A DNA stretch of 64,000 nt from Staphylotrichum longicolle (GCA_019096155.1 JAHCVI010000004.1:1426001-1490000), one strand, 5' to 3'. Counted from the stretch's first letter, positions 48,261 through 61,577 are shown. Translations and numbers: made by a program. Notes: generated from the letters alone by a model not told the origin.

Positions 48261-49774
48261 GAGAGCGTGGAGGTGTATAGGAGAGTTGACGGTATTACTT
48301 TGACAATGGAATCATTCCCCGAACCATCTCAAACTCTCACCCATCGCTTGACTCGGAACGAACAAAATAGAAACTGTCCATTGCTTGCCATTCACTGCCT
48401 CGAAGGTATAACAAAACCACTCCATGGATACCCCAAGGTCCACTCAATTCCACCGGTAGATACCTACATAAGCTAGAAACCTCCTAGCTGCGGCTCACAC
48501 CCTCACGGCCATAAGGTTGGATGAGATCCAAACTACCCGAGTTCGACGCGCCGGTGCCCGTGCCCTTCCTTCCGCTCTGAACACTGACCATGCCTTCAAT
48601 GTTTGCTCTCCCATTTCCCGCTTCTCAACCAGTCTTTTATATCCATCGAGCACGCAAGCACCTCGCCCCAAACTCCTCAGTCCCATCGATGTTCCCATCA
48701 CATCATTATATGTCTCACGGCGCCCCTGTTACGCGGGAATGACCCTTCCAAGCAGGATCTTACCAGCCCATACCAGTCCACCCATCCAACCTTCTCCTTA
48801 CCCCTTCTACCTTGCCTGCCCTGCGACGCGTATCCCATCCAATCGACTCATCATCACCATCCATCACATCCGCAACGCACCCAACAAAACAGGCGCACGG
48901 CACGACGGTGCCTTCTCATCCCCAATCCCTCCAGTACAACCCAACCCAACCCAACCCAACATCCGCCCCTCCCCACCCTCCCATATTCGCCCTCGCCGCG
49001 ACCCCAAGCCCCAAAGGAAGAAAAGAAACGATGCCACTTCTCAACGCCACAGCCCGCCAGTGCGCAGAAAAACCAAGGAGAAAGAAAGAAAGTAAAAAGG
49101 GAACTAACTTTTGAACAGCACCGGTTTCAACCTGGTCCGGTTGACAAGTAAGTTGAGTTTGTTTAGCTTAGCTTAGGTCGGCTTCGCTTCAGTTGTTTAG
49201 ATGGATGTGCCAGACGAAAACCACACGCGGAAACCAAACAAAAAAAAGGGAAAAAAAGAAGAAGTATCATATGCCCCCATGCCGCCAGGCCCTGTAGAAG
49301 CAGTACGAGAAAGAAGAAAAAGAAAAGCAAAAACGACCTCCTTCTCTAATGGAAGATAGAGTGTTAAAGTTTATCTTGGAGTCCAATCAAGGCGGACGAA
49401 ATGGGAAAGATACTCCCCCCCAGGTTGGTTTCGGTAAGGAGGGTAGGTAAGGCGAAATCAGAACCATAAATGCACTATGCCGCCCGCCCGCCCGCCAACC
49501 CTTCCACCATGAGAGGTGCGCAAAGGGAGAGAACAAAACAAAATCTGTAGTGGAAAATGCGGATTGTGAGATTCCTGTCCTGTCCTGTCTCGAATGGAGA
49601 GAAAAAAGATGACCCCCCATGTATCCCCCAACCGTTGTAATTCGCGGCGGCGGGGAAAAAGAGAGCCAGGTAAATATCGCTAGGTTGTGGATTTGAAATA
49701 TGCCCATGATGCCCCTCGACTTCTCGAGAGCAAAAGATAAAAAAAAAAAAGAAAAAAGACGCAAAACTCTCTCT
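48261..49774. other. Convergent 3' flanks of the gasdermin-like and STE20 genes
   Basis: About 1.5 kb, strongly Pro/Ser/Thr-coding in all open frames because it is C-rich (about 48500-49000), with A-rich runs near 49000-49350 and 49740-49760. No domain-bearing gene was recognised. Confidence 0.5.
48939..48960. repeat. (CCCAA)n short tandem repeat
   Basis: About four copies of CCCAA in the gene-free stretch after the gasdermin-like gene. It is not a telomeric unit (fungal telomeres are CCCTAA) and is a single short tract. Confidence 0.85.
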
Positions 49775-52714
49775 TCATTGCCCCTTGCGGGCCTTCTCCT
49801 GCGCCCTGGCTTCCCGCGCCGCCCGGACCAGTGGTGCGAGCGTCGAGAGGTCGACGCACTGCTTCATAAATTCGTGCTACACACAGGGGACGAAGTCAAG
49901 TCAGTCTTCTGTGGATCATGAAAACGGAAGAATCGAAAGAAACACGGTGGGAGAGGGGCAAGAATAAAGGGGGAACCTACCCTCAACAGATCATGCGCGC
50001 TCGCCCTCTTCTCCGGGTCGACCTTGAGCGCAAAGTACAAAAAGTCGCGGAAGACGGGCGACAGCTCCTGCTCGTTCTTGATTTGCGGGGTGCCGTTCGT
50101 AGCGATCAACCACAGCGCGCGCAGGGGCGACTCGGTCAGGTAGGGCGGCTCGCCCTCAATCATCTCGATGGCCATGATGCCCAGCGACCAAATGTCCACC
50201 TTGCGGCCGTACTCCTTCCGCGTAACCACCTCGGGCGCCATCCAATACGGCGTGCCCACCATTGTTGTACGCTTGTTCTGCGCCTCGTTGATAGTCGCAC
50301 AGAAGCCAAAGTCGGCTGTAGTGCGGGGAGTCAGTTTCACGGCGGGCCGGCAGGGGCAAGAAGCATAGGGACTGGAAGATACGTACTCAGTTTAATGTTG
50401 CCCTCCATGCTGAGCAGGATATTGTCCGACTTGATGTCTCGGTGGATGACACCCTTGGAGTGCAGGTGCTGCAGACCACGCAGCGTCTCCCTGCAGACCG
50501 ACGCAATCTGCCCCTCGGTCATGATATTGAAGGTCACGACGTCGGTCAAGCTGCCACCCTCCATGAACTCCATCACGACCCACAGTTCCCCCGTGCACAG
50601 GTAGCTGTCGATGAAGTTGACAATGTTGGGGTGCGAGCTCTCCTTCATGACCAGGATCTCGTTGATGATCAGGTCCTTCTTTGGTTGCTGCTCGAGGTTC
50701 ATCTGCTTGATGGCCACCAGGCGGTTGGTCCCCCTCTCGTGGCCCGTGTACACGCCGCCCGAAGCGCCCTGGCCGATCTTGGTGAAGCCGCGGTAGACCT
50801 CCCTCGGATCGCCCTCGGAACATATCCTCTTGAGCGCGGCGACCACGTCAACGCCGTTGCTCTGCCGTGGCCTGTGCCGCGGCCTCGAGCCCGGTTGCGC
50901 AAGCCTAGCTTGTTGTGCTTGTGGCACCCGGCTGGCCCCATTCGGATCTCCCTGCTGCAGGTGCTGGTGTTGCGAGGACGGCGGCGTCGGCTGCTGCCGC
51001 TTGCTCGCCTGCCGCCCCAGTTGGCCGCTCATGGCTGCTTGCGCCTGTGCCATTGCCTGCTCCTGCTGCTGCTGCAGCAACTGCTGCTGGTACGCCGCCG
51101 CCTTGCTGTTTGGCGAGGCGATGGACGGGGATGGTTGAGGGAGGTAGGGCGCCGTCCCGTTTGCTCGTGAATTGGACCGCGACCTGTGCTCTTCTGGGAG
51201 CATCGGCACGTTATCCTTCGGGGGCAGGTAGGTTGGCGAGGAATCGTCGCCGGGCGGGGGCATGCCGATCCCCGAGTCCTTTGCCGGATACGGTGGTTGC
51301 GCCCTCGACGCATGGCTCGTCGGAGGCTTGGGGGCGGGCCGCTGGGGCATCAGGTGCCCTTTGGGGACTGGAGGCGGGGCCCGGGGGTTTTCGAAGGTGC
51401 CTTGGTCGGCGACGTTGGGAAAGCGTGGGCTCGCGGGCGGGCTGATTAGGGGGGACATGGCGCCATAACCAGATTGCAGTAGGCTGGGCGAAGGGAGAGT
51501 GGTCGCAGATAGCGGGGTGGCGAGACCGCGGTAGTCTGCTGCTCGGGCATCGTGAAACTTCTCTAATTGCTGGTCCTCTTGGCCCTTTTCTTGCGTTTCC
51601 TTGTAAAATGTCAAGACATCGACGAGGATCTGGGGGTGTTCTCGCGTGTCCTTCTCAGTGATGCCGCTCTCGTTGATAAGCCGCTGCCACTCCTTGGGCA
51701 GCCCCTGTCGACAAGGTCAGCACAACCACAATCGTGCAGAACGCACATACAAGCAGGTGAGTCCCATACTGTAAACTGGCCCGTCGAGCTGTCGTAGCCG
51801 ACATGTGTGATGTGCATGGGGTTCTCTGGCGCCGAGATAAGCGGCTTCTTTGGTGACCCCACCAAGCTGTTCATGAAGCCAGAGAAGCCCGACTTCTTCC
51901 TGAGTATGCTGGGGATCTTGCTCTCCTTGGACTCGTCCGAGTAGCGCTTGAACGACGAGGCGCTGTCGGCTTTCGACTTCTCGCTCAGAATCGGGAGCTC
52001 GCCGGCCGGAAAGGTCGCCGACTGGCGAAGCGGGGGCGGCGAGTGTCCCATGGTTCGCGTACCGGGGACCGCGTGGTGTGGGCGAGAGGACGGTGCAGAC
52101 CGAGGCGGGGTCTGGTGCTGGACGCTGTCGTTGTGCCCGCCGTCGTGGTTGGTGGTGGCGTTGTGGTCGGTGCTGTTTCTTTGAGCGGGCGATTCCGTCG
52201 CAGCGATGCGATCGAGGATTGCTGTGCCGTCAAAGGGAGCGCCAATTAGCTCGTCCGACGTCTTGGAGCTGAGGGGTTGAAGGGTGTTCGGCGGGCCGGA
52301 TCGTGGTTGCTGCGCGTCAGCTCGGGGTTGCAGGTGGTGGGAGTGCGAGTGCGGCGAGGCAGGTAGCGCCGCGGGACTGCCGCCGGGAAGGATGGGCGAG
52401 GTGTGCGACCGGGTTGCGAGCAAAGAGGGTGCGGCGGGGAAGCGTGGCGAGGAATCGGACGCGGTGTTAACAGCGGTAACAGTGCTAACAGTGGTAACAG
52501 CGGGCGTCCTGGGGCCGAGGGGTGCGCTGGGGGCCCGCCGCAGGCTGGTCGAGCTTCGTTTGCTTCCTAGAGATTGGGCGTCAACACGGCCGTCCGAGGT
52601 AGCGCTGGATCTGGAGCCGGCGTAGTGAGAGTGGTGGTGCGCTGTGGTCGGCGGCTTCTTAGTGAGTCTGCGGCGTTGCGAACTAGCGCTGTGGCTAATC
52701 TTTGGACTGTCCAT
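49775..52714 (-). CDS. STE20: STE20 p21-activated protein kinase
   Basis: Exons 52714-51770, 51704-50387, 50315-49981 and 49876-49775, about 899 aa. The start is the ATG opening MDSPKISHSASSQRRRLTKK; the frame extends upstream without stop, but only this ATG fits the family start. A long Ser/Pro/His-rich regulatory region ends in a CRIB/PBD motif (about residues 293-335: ISAPENPMHITHVGYDSSTG, then LPKEWQRLI) that binds Cdc42. Pro-rich and Gln-rich linkers follow. The kinase domain begins near 625 with GQGASGGV; key residues are Lys648 (VAIK), Asp738 (HRDIKSDN), DFG at 756-758 and the activation segment GTPYWMAPEVV. There is no PH domain, which distinguishes it from Cla4. Ste20 activates the MAPKKK of mating/filamentation and osmotic pathways and controls polarity. 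All introns restore frame. Confidence 0.96.
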
Positions 52715-55002
52715 CTCACACGGGCCCAGGCGGCAGACGGGAATCCCAGAATCCCAGAATCCCGGGAAAAGGGAGCAAAAAAACCAGCGAAAAATAGCAA
52801 TCAAAAAAGCAACGTACAGTTTTTTGGGAGAGCCAGACCAAGCCGCTGGATGGGTGCCGGGATAATGGAGGCACGGAACGAGGGTCGCAGCGAGCAAAAT
52901 TGCGTTTCCCTTCCGTTCGTTGCTCCTGGGTTGATCTCGTCCTCTGCTTGGTTCCAGGATCCCAGGTTCCGCCGGGCGCTGTTCAAGATGGCTGCTGCAC
53001 TGGCCGCCCGCCTCTGGTGACATTTAGCGGGGCTCTGCGTGATTGGCCCCAGCCCGCCTGGGTAAAGCCACACACAGTGCGGATCTCGGAGTCAATGCTC
53101 TGCAGATTGAGAACCTGGAAGGCACGCACACACACCACAGCGACCAGACACACATCTGGCGCTGGCAGGGAGGCAGGGACGAAACGGAGCAGACACAGGG
53201 CACCCAACCTTGGAGGGGGACCTGACCCACGCTCGTACACAGCAGCAACCCTCAAATTCTGGGGATGGAATCTTTTGGTGTGCTTCCTCCCGATCTGCAG
53301 TCTGCGCCGTCGAACGCCAACAAACGCCCGGATGAGAGCCGAGCAGAACGGTCGGCGATTGCTGCTCGCACCATGTCACTGGTCAATCAGTTGCCCATTT
53401 CCAGTTCGCTGGTTGCGAATGCCCAGCTGATGAAGCTTGCAATGCCGCACCACCGCTCCAGGAGACCCCTCGTCGTCCTCTGGGGACCCAGTCCCTTCCC
53501 CAGGGACCTGGGAACCCCAAAGCAGTTTGCGACAGCCGCAGGGGTCGATTCTCCAGCCACGCCAGCCATCCTCCAAACATAGCTGTCAAGCAGTTGAAAA
53601 TAGCTACGGTGTCGACAACACACTGGCAGCCGCGCGCATTCCCGTCGCGGGTCTCTGGGAGGGTCCTGGAATGGACATCGCATGGACGACGTTTGACCAA
53701 ACAGCCCAGCCAAGGAGCTAGTCGCGGGATGAAGGGGTGGGAGTGGGGCACAAACGGAGCCAGACACAGTGGGAACTGGGCACGGGGAGTTTGAATGTCG
53801 GCGGTTTCCCAGTTGCGGGCGCTTGCCGTGGGCAGAATCGAGCCAGATGGCACCGACGCTGTGATTGGCGATGGAGAAGACCCTCCAGGGCAAAAAGACC
53901 CCGATCTCCCAGATGCTGCTCTGCTTTTTCCAGACGGCTGCTGAGAATACGGGCGATCGACGTTCGGCTCTGTTGCATCATCCATGAGCCTGCATCTCGG
54001 ACCCCGCCGACCGTTTGGGAAGACTCCAGCCAGGAAGCGGGGCAGGGCGTGGCCAAGTTTTGATCCCACCATGGTTGAGAATGAGAGATGATGCCTCAGG
54101 ATGCTCAGGCCGGCGGCGACGAGTTCCTTGAACTGATAAACAACCATGTCAACACACTTGGACCACAGCACCATCACATTGAACAATCCCATTCCCTTTG
54201 TATGACTTAGCAATCTTGAAGTCCGAGATTGGGACCATATCGATGTAATCTGCACCCCAGGTGTCGCAATGATGCAAGAAGGGTTCACTTCTACACGTGT
54301 ACCAAAAACAACCCACGCGAAAGTCGAGGGACAAGGTCGAACCAACATTATTCTCTCCCGTGCCGCACTCGATCTGCATGCATAGAGCCATCAAAGCTGC
54401 CGGAGCTGCCAGTACTATCGAGTGCGAATTGCCACCAGCATGCTTCGCTTCCCATATTAGCCCGTATACAGATTACAGACCCGGCAGCTCGGCCTTCCGT
54501 GGCTCGCAGCCGCGCAGGCAGCTGAAGCCGATAGTGGAGTGATAGGATGATGAGAGCACCGTGCCTGGGTGTATTGGGGTCGGAAAGAGGTCAATTGGGA
54601 TGTTTGCACGCATAATCAGGCATGACGTCTTGAACTGGTTTGTCTTGGACTACCGATTTGGGGTGCTCTGCCCGTTGCCACCACCGCGGGACTGGTCGAA
54701 ATCTGCTCGTCTAGAACACCCGTCATCGCGGCCTCGAGCTCTCGATAAACATGGAACCTGAAATGGATTATTTGGCCTGGGCCACGGCTCAACTTCCAAG
54801 GTCACTGATGGGTCAGTTCAGTGGGGCTCAGCCCCTCCAACTGGATCATGTTCTCGAAGGTCGAGTGTGCAAGCTTATGTGCCGATCCTCTTGATCCCAC
54901 GCACCCCGTGGCCAAAAAAACCTGTACACCCAAATTGAACTTGAGGCGCCACGATGCCTTTAGGTTTTGATAAGCGAGTTCTTATTGTAAAAGAATGTCA
55001 AA

Positions 55003-55165
55003 TTGAAGTCATTGAAAAGGAAAGAAAAGGATAGAAGGAAAAGAGGAAGGACAAAGACAAAGGACAAAGACAAACGGAAAGAGAGGAACGAAAGAGAGGA
55101 ACGAAAAGAAGTAAGAAAGAAGCAGGAAAAAGAGGAAGAAAGAAAGGGAAAGAAAATAGCGGAAG
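55003..55165 (+). repeat. Polypurine (A/G) low-complexity tract
   Basis: Over about 160 bp the plus strand is almost entirely A and G with repeated AAAGGA, GAAAG and GACAAA units, in contrast to the GC-rich surroundings. Its Lys/Glu/Arg-only open frame is a composition artefact, not a gene. Confidence 0.85.
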
Positions 55166-56909
55166 AAAAGGATCTAATAAACTTGGATTCCACTTCACTT
55201 TTCTTCATTAAAACTCAGGCTTTCTCAGTGCCTTTGGTAAGAAATGAGATGTCGCAATGGTTCTCGTGATTTTGGTGGACGCCTTTTTCTGTCCGGCAGG
55301 AGCCATGCTCGCGCATCTCGACGGAATGCTGGGACTCCACAAAGCAGCCCAGCAAGCCCAGCTGAGCCGGCTTGCTCAAATTACCGAAACCCTAACCCGG
55401 AGCTATTGACCTTGGCTGCTTGGCAGCCTCGAGTTGGGGACGACTTCAGCTTTCCAATTCAACCCCACGTCGTGTCTCATGGTGGAACACAGCTGGCGTG
55501 CTTCTGAAGCTGATCCACTCCCACATGCCACAAACAGAAACTCATCACAGCAGTCCCTCCATTCTCGAGGCCATTGCTGTCCTCACTTCTTTCCGTCCCC
55601 TCTCGTTGCGCGACGTCGAAGTCTGACCCCCGCGTAAAGAAGTCGATGAACACTGTTGGCCACTAGAAAGACAACAAAGCGCCCAACGACTCCATGACCC
55701 TGCACCCCAATCTAGAGCATGTTGGAAATTACACCTGAGGGCGCGGCCACTCTGGAGCAGACAACGCAGCAACCCCCAGGCAATAGATGCGCGCGTCAAC
55801 CAGGATCCCGCATACACTGCAACTCAGCTGCGAGGAAGCTGTTCGACTTGACGATCCGCGTTTCGGCGGGAATGTTTCTTGGGGGGTTGCAGAATGTCTG
55901 TGGATGATAACGGGCTCCGTTAAACTCCGTTGTCTCAAGTGTGCCTGCCACTCTCTCTGGCATATTCCATGGAGATGGTGTCCGACCGTCTGATCGAGAG
56001 GTTCGGGCAGGAGTGAATCCCCGGCCCGGGCCGGCACATCCATCGAGCCCGTCTGTCCGGCACGTGGGCCCATGTGGCCCGCCCGTGGAATACGATGAGC
56101 GGTACTGTCTAATTGCTTGTCGCGGAGAATACGGGACACGGCGGCGGCCCATGTGTTGCCGAAGGGTTTAGGGTGTCTGATCTGACTCCGTCCGAGTGTT
56201 GAGCCCTCGAGGGCATAGGGGTCTTGGAAGCCGCAGTCCCAGCCTTGAGTATGAGTTTCCACGGGCCCGCACGGTATGTGTGTGAATGGCGCGTTTTAGC
56301 CACTGCGATATGTCATGAGAATGGGCGCGACCATGCACGTAGGGGCCATCTCGTGCATTTCCGGACTCGGTCTGTTGTTGTGGTGATTTCCAGCTGCTGG
56401 AGAGGCAGGGTTAGGGGTGGCAGTGACAGAACCATTGTTCCACAGCCTGCATGTCGGAAGCAAGACATCGACCAGCATGTCCACCCGTGACAATTTTTGG
56501 GGTAAGCTGCCATCCCAAAATGTTCCCAAATCGTGGTTGCAAAATTTCAGTTCACCCCGCGAGCAGCTCGCCCGCTTCCACCTTCCCCCCATTGCTCGTG
56601 TATCTGATGATGTCCACTTGAATCTCACCTGTGACCATAACACACCTCTGCTCGCCGAGCACCGATTCGTGTCCAATTGCACTCCGCATTTATTGGGTGG
56701 ACCTCAGCATCCATCGATTATAGTTACTCCACTTTTTCTGTACGGGCCACTTTCCACTCAACAACTTGACGAGACTCGTCTCTGCCACAGCAACCCCTTT
56801 TACCACCCATCACCCCCGAGTGCTCGACCTTGCTTCCCCGGGTCGCTCCATCCATCTGCTTCCTCCCTATAACTATCCATTTAATTACTACAGCTGCCCA
56901 GCCCGAGGT

Positions 56910-57082
56910 GTAAGTTCAATGGCTACTGCCTCCCTCCTCCCGCCACAAACTCCCTTGAGCATCCCGCCTCCCGACTCTTCGACCCATCCCCGACATCACC
57001 GACCCCCGGGTTTCCCGTCCTCTGCATTCACATTCAGGGGATTCTATCTCCAGGCTGTGCTTTTGCTAACGCGCTGTCACAG
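56910..57082 (+). other. Probable 5'UTR intron of SCP160
   Basis: A perfect GTAAGT donor at 56910 pairs with a CTGTCACAG acceptor ending at 57082, preceded by a TGCTAAC branch site 15-20 nt upstream. It would remove an upstream ATG (56920) from the leader, so the ATG at 57186 becomes the first start codon. Confidence 0.55.
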
Positions 57083-57185
57083 CCTGAGCTGCAGAGACTC
57101 GAGCCGGATACCGCAGACACCTCAGCGAACACTCTCGCTGTTGATTCGAGCCATCTCTTAGGAATATTTCGATCGGTACCTCATA

Positions 57186-60100
57186 ATGTCCGCCAACGCC
57201 ACCGAGCCCTCTGCTGCTAGCCAGCTCTTGGAGCAGCACCAGGCCCACCACGTCACCGTCGAGGACACCAGTGACGAGGAGCTTCCTCACAGGCACCCTG
57301 AAGCTCAGGCCTCACAACCTGCGAAGAAGGCTGGCCTGGCCACCGACTCCCACGACCTGTTCCCCGAGCTCGGCGGAGCTGCGCCGAAGCCCGTCGCCAA
57401 CGTTGCCCCCGTCTGGCCTGCCAGGGCCAATGCGGGCGCCAAGGGCGGTGCCAGCCCGGCCAATGGCACTCCCAAGCCGTCTGCGCCGCCCTCCGGTGCC
57501 AATACCCCGGTGCCCCCAGCCCTCTCGGCCCCGAGCCTCTCGATTCCGGGCCAGAACGTCGAGTACCTCCTTCTGGAGCCCGACCATGTGCTTCCACGCT
57601 CCCAGTTGAAGAAGCCGCTTGCCGACATTGTCAAGGACTTCAACCGCAAGTCGCGCGCCCAGATCAAGGTCGTCACCCAGCCCGACAACATGATTCGAGT
57701 CGAGGCAACCGGCCCCAAGGGTGACAGCACCACGCAGTCGCTGAAGGACTTGTGAGCCTGATCGGCACCAAGCTGACCCTTGAGTTGGAGGTTCCTCGCT
57801 GGGCGAGACCCCACATCATTGGCAAGGGCGGCGCGACCATCAAGGCTCTGCAGGAAAAGTCGGCGCTCGATCCAGGTGCCCAAGGACGACGCACCCGCGG
57901 AGGACGACGACGACGAGAGCCCCATTCAGGTCATCATCCAGGCAACTCCCAGCAGGCTGCCCACGCCCGCAACCTCATTTACAAGGTCATGGGTGACCGC
58001 GCCGGCCAGGTTAATGTTCCCGTCAAGGGCATTCCGGCCGAGTTCTACCCCTTCATCGCCGCCTCCAAGGAGAGCCTGGCCAACCTCGAGCAGAACAAGG
58101 GGATACAGATCCGCGTCCCCACTCCTCAGGCTTTCTCCTCGGCGCCACCCGTCGTGCCGGCCCCATCCCAGCGTCCCGTGTTCTCCCCTGCCACGGACAG
58201 CTTCATTCAGCTGGCCGGTGACCGCGAGGCCGTGCGGGCTGCCCGTGAGGAGGTTGAGAAGAAGGCTCAGGAACTCCGTGAGCAGCTGCTCGTGGAATCG
58301 ATCCACATCCAGCCGGGCCGCCACCAGTTCATCATCGGCGAGCGAGGCATCTCGATGGATCAGTTCTTCGAGGACACGGGCTGCACGATCGTGATTCCGA
58401 ATGGCGAGGATGACGATGTCGTCCACATCATTGGCTACCCTCACCAGGTCAGCAGCGGCGTGGAGAAGACGATTGATCTTGCCATGAACATGCAATGTTC
58501 CAACCTCGACATCTCGCGCTTCCACCGTCAAGCCCCCGGCGGTGCCGCCGCCCACGCGCGCAACATGACGCGCTACTTCCAGCAGAAGCGAGCTCTTGAG
58601 GAGCTCGAGAGGAATTATGCGATCCACGTCAACACCCCTTTCACGGAAGAAGGTGCCCTGCCCTGGGAACTTTACGCACGCGATGGCAAGAATGTTATCA
58701 GGGCTCAGTCGGAAATCAAGGCTTTAGTTGATGGGCATCCTCCGGCGCGGATGGCTACCGTTCCCGTCGACCCCTTCTACCACCAGTACATCAGGAAGGA
58801 GGTCACGCCCCGCGTGCGCGACAACTTTGGCGTCCACCTGGTCGTCCCCGAGGCTTCTGAGCCCAACGCCCCGCTTCTCCTGGTCTACGAAGGCCAGTCA
58901 AGCCCAGAATCGTACGAGATCCCGCGCTCCCAGCCAAGCCAGAGCGAGATTGCCGAAATGCAGAAGTGGCTCCAGGATGCCCAGCGCCATGTTGCCGACT
59001 TGATGCGCAATCAGGAAGCTGTCGCCTCCAGCTCTATCGAGGTGCCCGTGAAGTAAGTATGCCCCCGACGGTGCGCGATCTGACCGAAGCTAGGCATTGC
59101 TAACAAGCGCACAGGTTCCACACAAGGCTGCAACGGTTCATCAAGAACGAGCAGGACAAGGCGGCCAACCCGATCCGCGCTCGTGTGTCCAACAGTGGCG
59201 AAACCGTCATCATCCGCGGCCCCGCCTCTGTTGTCGAGTGGCTTACCGCCAAGTGCCTCGAGTTTGTTGAGCAAGAGAAGCAGGACGAGAAGGAGCGTGG
59301 CTTCACCCTGGACTTTGAGTTCCCCCAGAAGTTTGCCAACCACCTGATCGGCAAGGGCGGAAGCAACATTCGGGATCTGAGGGACAAGTTTGACGTCGAG
59401 ATCCAGGTCAACGACGGCAAGGTGCAGCTGAAGGGCCCCAAGGCCAAGGCGGAGGCTGCCAAGGCTCATATTCTCGCTCTCGGCCGCCAGCTGCAGGACG
59501 AAGCCACACATGTGCTCAAGGTTGACCCCAAGTTCCATCGCGAGCTCATCGGCGCCCAGGGCACCCAGATCAACAGGCTACAGACCCGGTACAAGGTCCT
59601 TATCTTCTTCCCGCGCAATGCAAAGAACGCCAAGGACGACGACTCTGTTGGCGAGTCGGCGAGCGACGCTGGGAAGAGCCGCCGCCAGCAGGCAGCCGAC
59701 GAGGTTATCGTCCGTGGACCCAAGCGGGGTGCAGACGACGCTCGCGACGAGCTGCTGTCCCTTCTGCAGTACCTCAAGGACAACTCGTTCACCGCCACCG
59801 TGACTGTGCAGAAGAAGCAACTGCCTTCCCTGATCGGCTCCGGCGGCGCCGTTCTTGAGCAGCTGCGACAGTCTACCGGTGCCAAGATTGACGTCCCAGG
59901 CGCTAAGGAGTCCACTGAGGATCAGGTAGAGATTCAGATCAAGGGCACCAAGACTCAGGTGGCGGCAGCCAAGAAGATCCTGGAGGAGAAGAAGGCGGTC
60001 TTTGACGACACCGTGGTCAAGACCATTGAGGTGGAGAGGAAGTACCACAAGGCTCTCATCGGCACTGGCGGTAGGTTGGCCATCTCACGATTGATGCTTG

Positions 60101-61096
60101 TATGGGGCTGACAAACCTCTAGGTTCCACCCTTCGTGAAATCGTCGTCAAGGCTGGCGGCTCTGATGACCAGCGCACGCTTGCACGCACCATCCAGTTCC
60201 CGAAGCAGGATGCCGACGGCAACACCATCAAGGTCGAGGGCCGCAGTGAAGTCGTCGACAAGATCGTCGCCCAGATCGAAGCCATGGTGGCCGAGCGCGA
60301 GAGCCAGGTGACCGACGCTCTGGAGGTGCCCGTCGAGAAGCACAGGACTATTGTCGGTCGTGGCGGCGAGACCAAGCGGAACATCGAGACCCAGTTCAAG
60401 GTCTCGATCGACGTTCCCCGCCAGGGCAGCAACCAGACCGCCGTCAAGATTGTCGGCCAGGCGGCCGATGTCGAGAAGGCCAAGGCCCACATCCAGAACA
60501 TGGTCAAGGAGCAGCAGGGTGAGACCATCCAGATCCCGCGGGCCCTCCACCACTCCGTCTCCAACAACGGCCAAATCTTCCGCAAGCTCCGCAGCGACCA
60601 CCACGTCACGGTCGACCACGCCGGGCAAGCCGTCCCCGCCAAGCCCGCGGCCCCCACCGACGCGCGCGCGAACGGCGGCGCCCTCCCCCTCATCACCGAC
60701 GACGAGGACACCGTCGCCGACGCCCACTCCTGGAAGGTGGTCGAGCAGTCCTCCGCCGAGGAAGGCGACATCCCCTGGGTGCTCCGCGGCTCGCCCGAGA
60801 ACATCGAGAAGGCCAAGAAGGTGATCCAGAGCGCCCTCGAGCAGGCTGGCAAGCAGAACGCGGTCGGCTACCTGATCCTGCCCGATCCCAAGACGTACCG
60901 CTTCGTCATTGGCCAGGGCGGCAGCAAAGTCAATGCCATTCGCAAGCAGAGCGGGTGCAAGATCACCGTGCCGCGCGACCAGGCGCAGGGCGAGGCCATC
61001 GAGGTGGTGGGCACCACCGAGGGGGTCGAGAAGGCCAAGGAGCTGATCTTGGCGGCGGTGCGGGACGGGCTTGCCGGGCGGCCGCCGCGCGAGTAG
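57186..61096 (+). CDS. SCP160: SCP160/vigilin multi-KH RNA-binding protein, reading frame broken by four small indels
   Basis: Exons 57186-59052, 59115-60070 and 60123-61096. Many KH cores with GxxG loops follow in series: IIGKGGATI, FIIGERGISM, HLIGKGGSNI, ELIGAQGTQI, LIGSGGAVL, ALIGTGG, IVGRGGETK and FVIGQGGSKV. This is the vigilin pattern; yeast Scp160 binds polysome-associated mRNA at the ER. The frame breaks near 57750 (after TTQSLKD), near 57861-57873 (inside the first KH) and near 57943, and each downstream frame resumes the conserved protein immediately. Together these need four single-base losses; adding four bases to the 3797-nt spliced length gives 3801, an exact multiple of three. 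Three of the four look like a G lost from a GG pair. The rest of the protein (over 1000 codons) is intact, which argues for assembly errors over decay. Confidence 0.85.
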
Positions 61097-61557
61097 GGCC
61101 ATGCACTAACGACTGCTCCTCCTCCCATCGGCTAAGGCGAGGAGAAGACGGGGGTTGGGGGTCGGGTTTGGGATATGTGGGGGATCTGGCAGTGCTGTGA
61201 AAAGGGGATGGAGAGTATGAGTATGGAGGTGGGGGATAAAGAAAAAGAGTTCTAAACACAAACAAAGAGGCAAAACAAAACACGAATCGAAGGTTAAACC
61301 TACCACAGAAAGGAGGTTCAGGGATGCTAGCAGCAGCAACTGTACTGTGTTATCCAAACTCGTCTGGCCTGGTCCCGGTTCTTCTACCTTGTTGATTCAC
61401 AAACGCAACTTGGTCTCTCTATTCTCTCTCTCCCTCTCTCGGAGCTGGTCGTGTTCTGTTACTCCACGCTTTTAGTGCGGTACGCCGAGTTGGCGGTCAG
61501 GGGGTGATCATAAGACCCGTTCATTCAAAGGGACCAGTGTGGGAAGGAGGGGATGGT

Positions 61558-61577
61558 TTGTATTGTATTGTATTGTA
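61558..61577. repeat. (TTGTA)4 tandem repeat
   Basis: Four perfect pentamer copies in the SCP160 3' flank. Confidence 0.9.

Larger units (their letters stand above)
52715..57185. other. 4.5-kb gene-free stretch between STE20 and SCP160
   Basis: Divergent start codons flank this stretch, so both upstream regions lie within it, but it is far longer than needed. Frames such as 53383-54348 (minus) show no domain and overlap others. A polypurine tract and a lower-GC zone lie near 54900-55200. The right end carries the SCP160 leader with a probable intron. No protein-coding gene can be supported. Confidence 0.5.

Noticed and set aside
48517..49151. Overlapping Pro/Ser-rich frames after the gasdermin-like gene as a third module member
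   Set aside because: All frames in this C-rich stretch give similar low-complexity Pro/Ser/Thr translations and none has a domain, so there is no evidence of an additional gene.
53383..54348. 321-codon open frame on the minus strand
   Set aside because: Same reasons: no domain, poor start context, and overlapping frames on the same and opposite strands with equal claim.
55003..55269. Lys/Glu/Arg-rich open frame
   Set aside because: A direct consequence of the polypurine tract; no other amino acids appear, so it is not a protein-coding gene.
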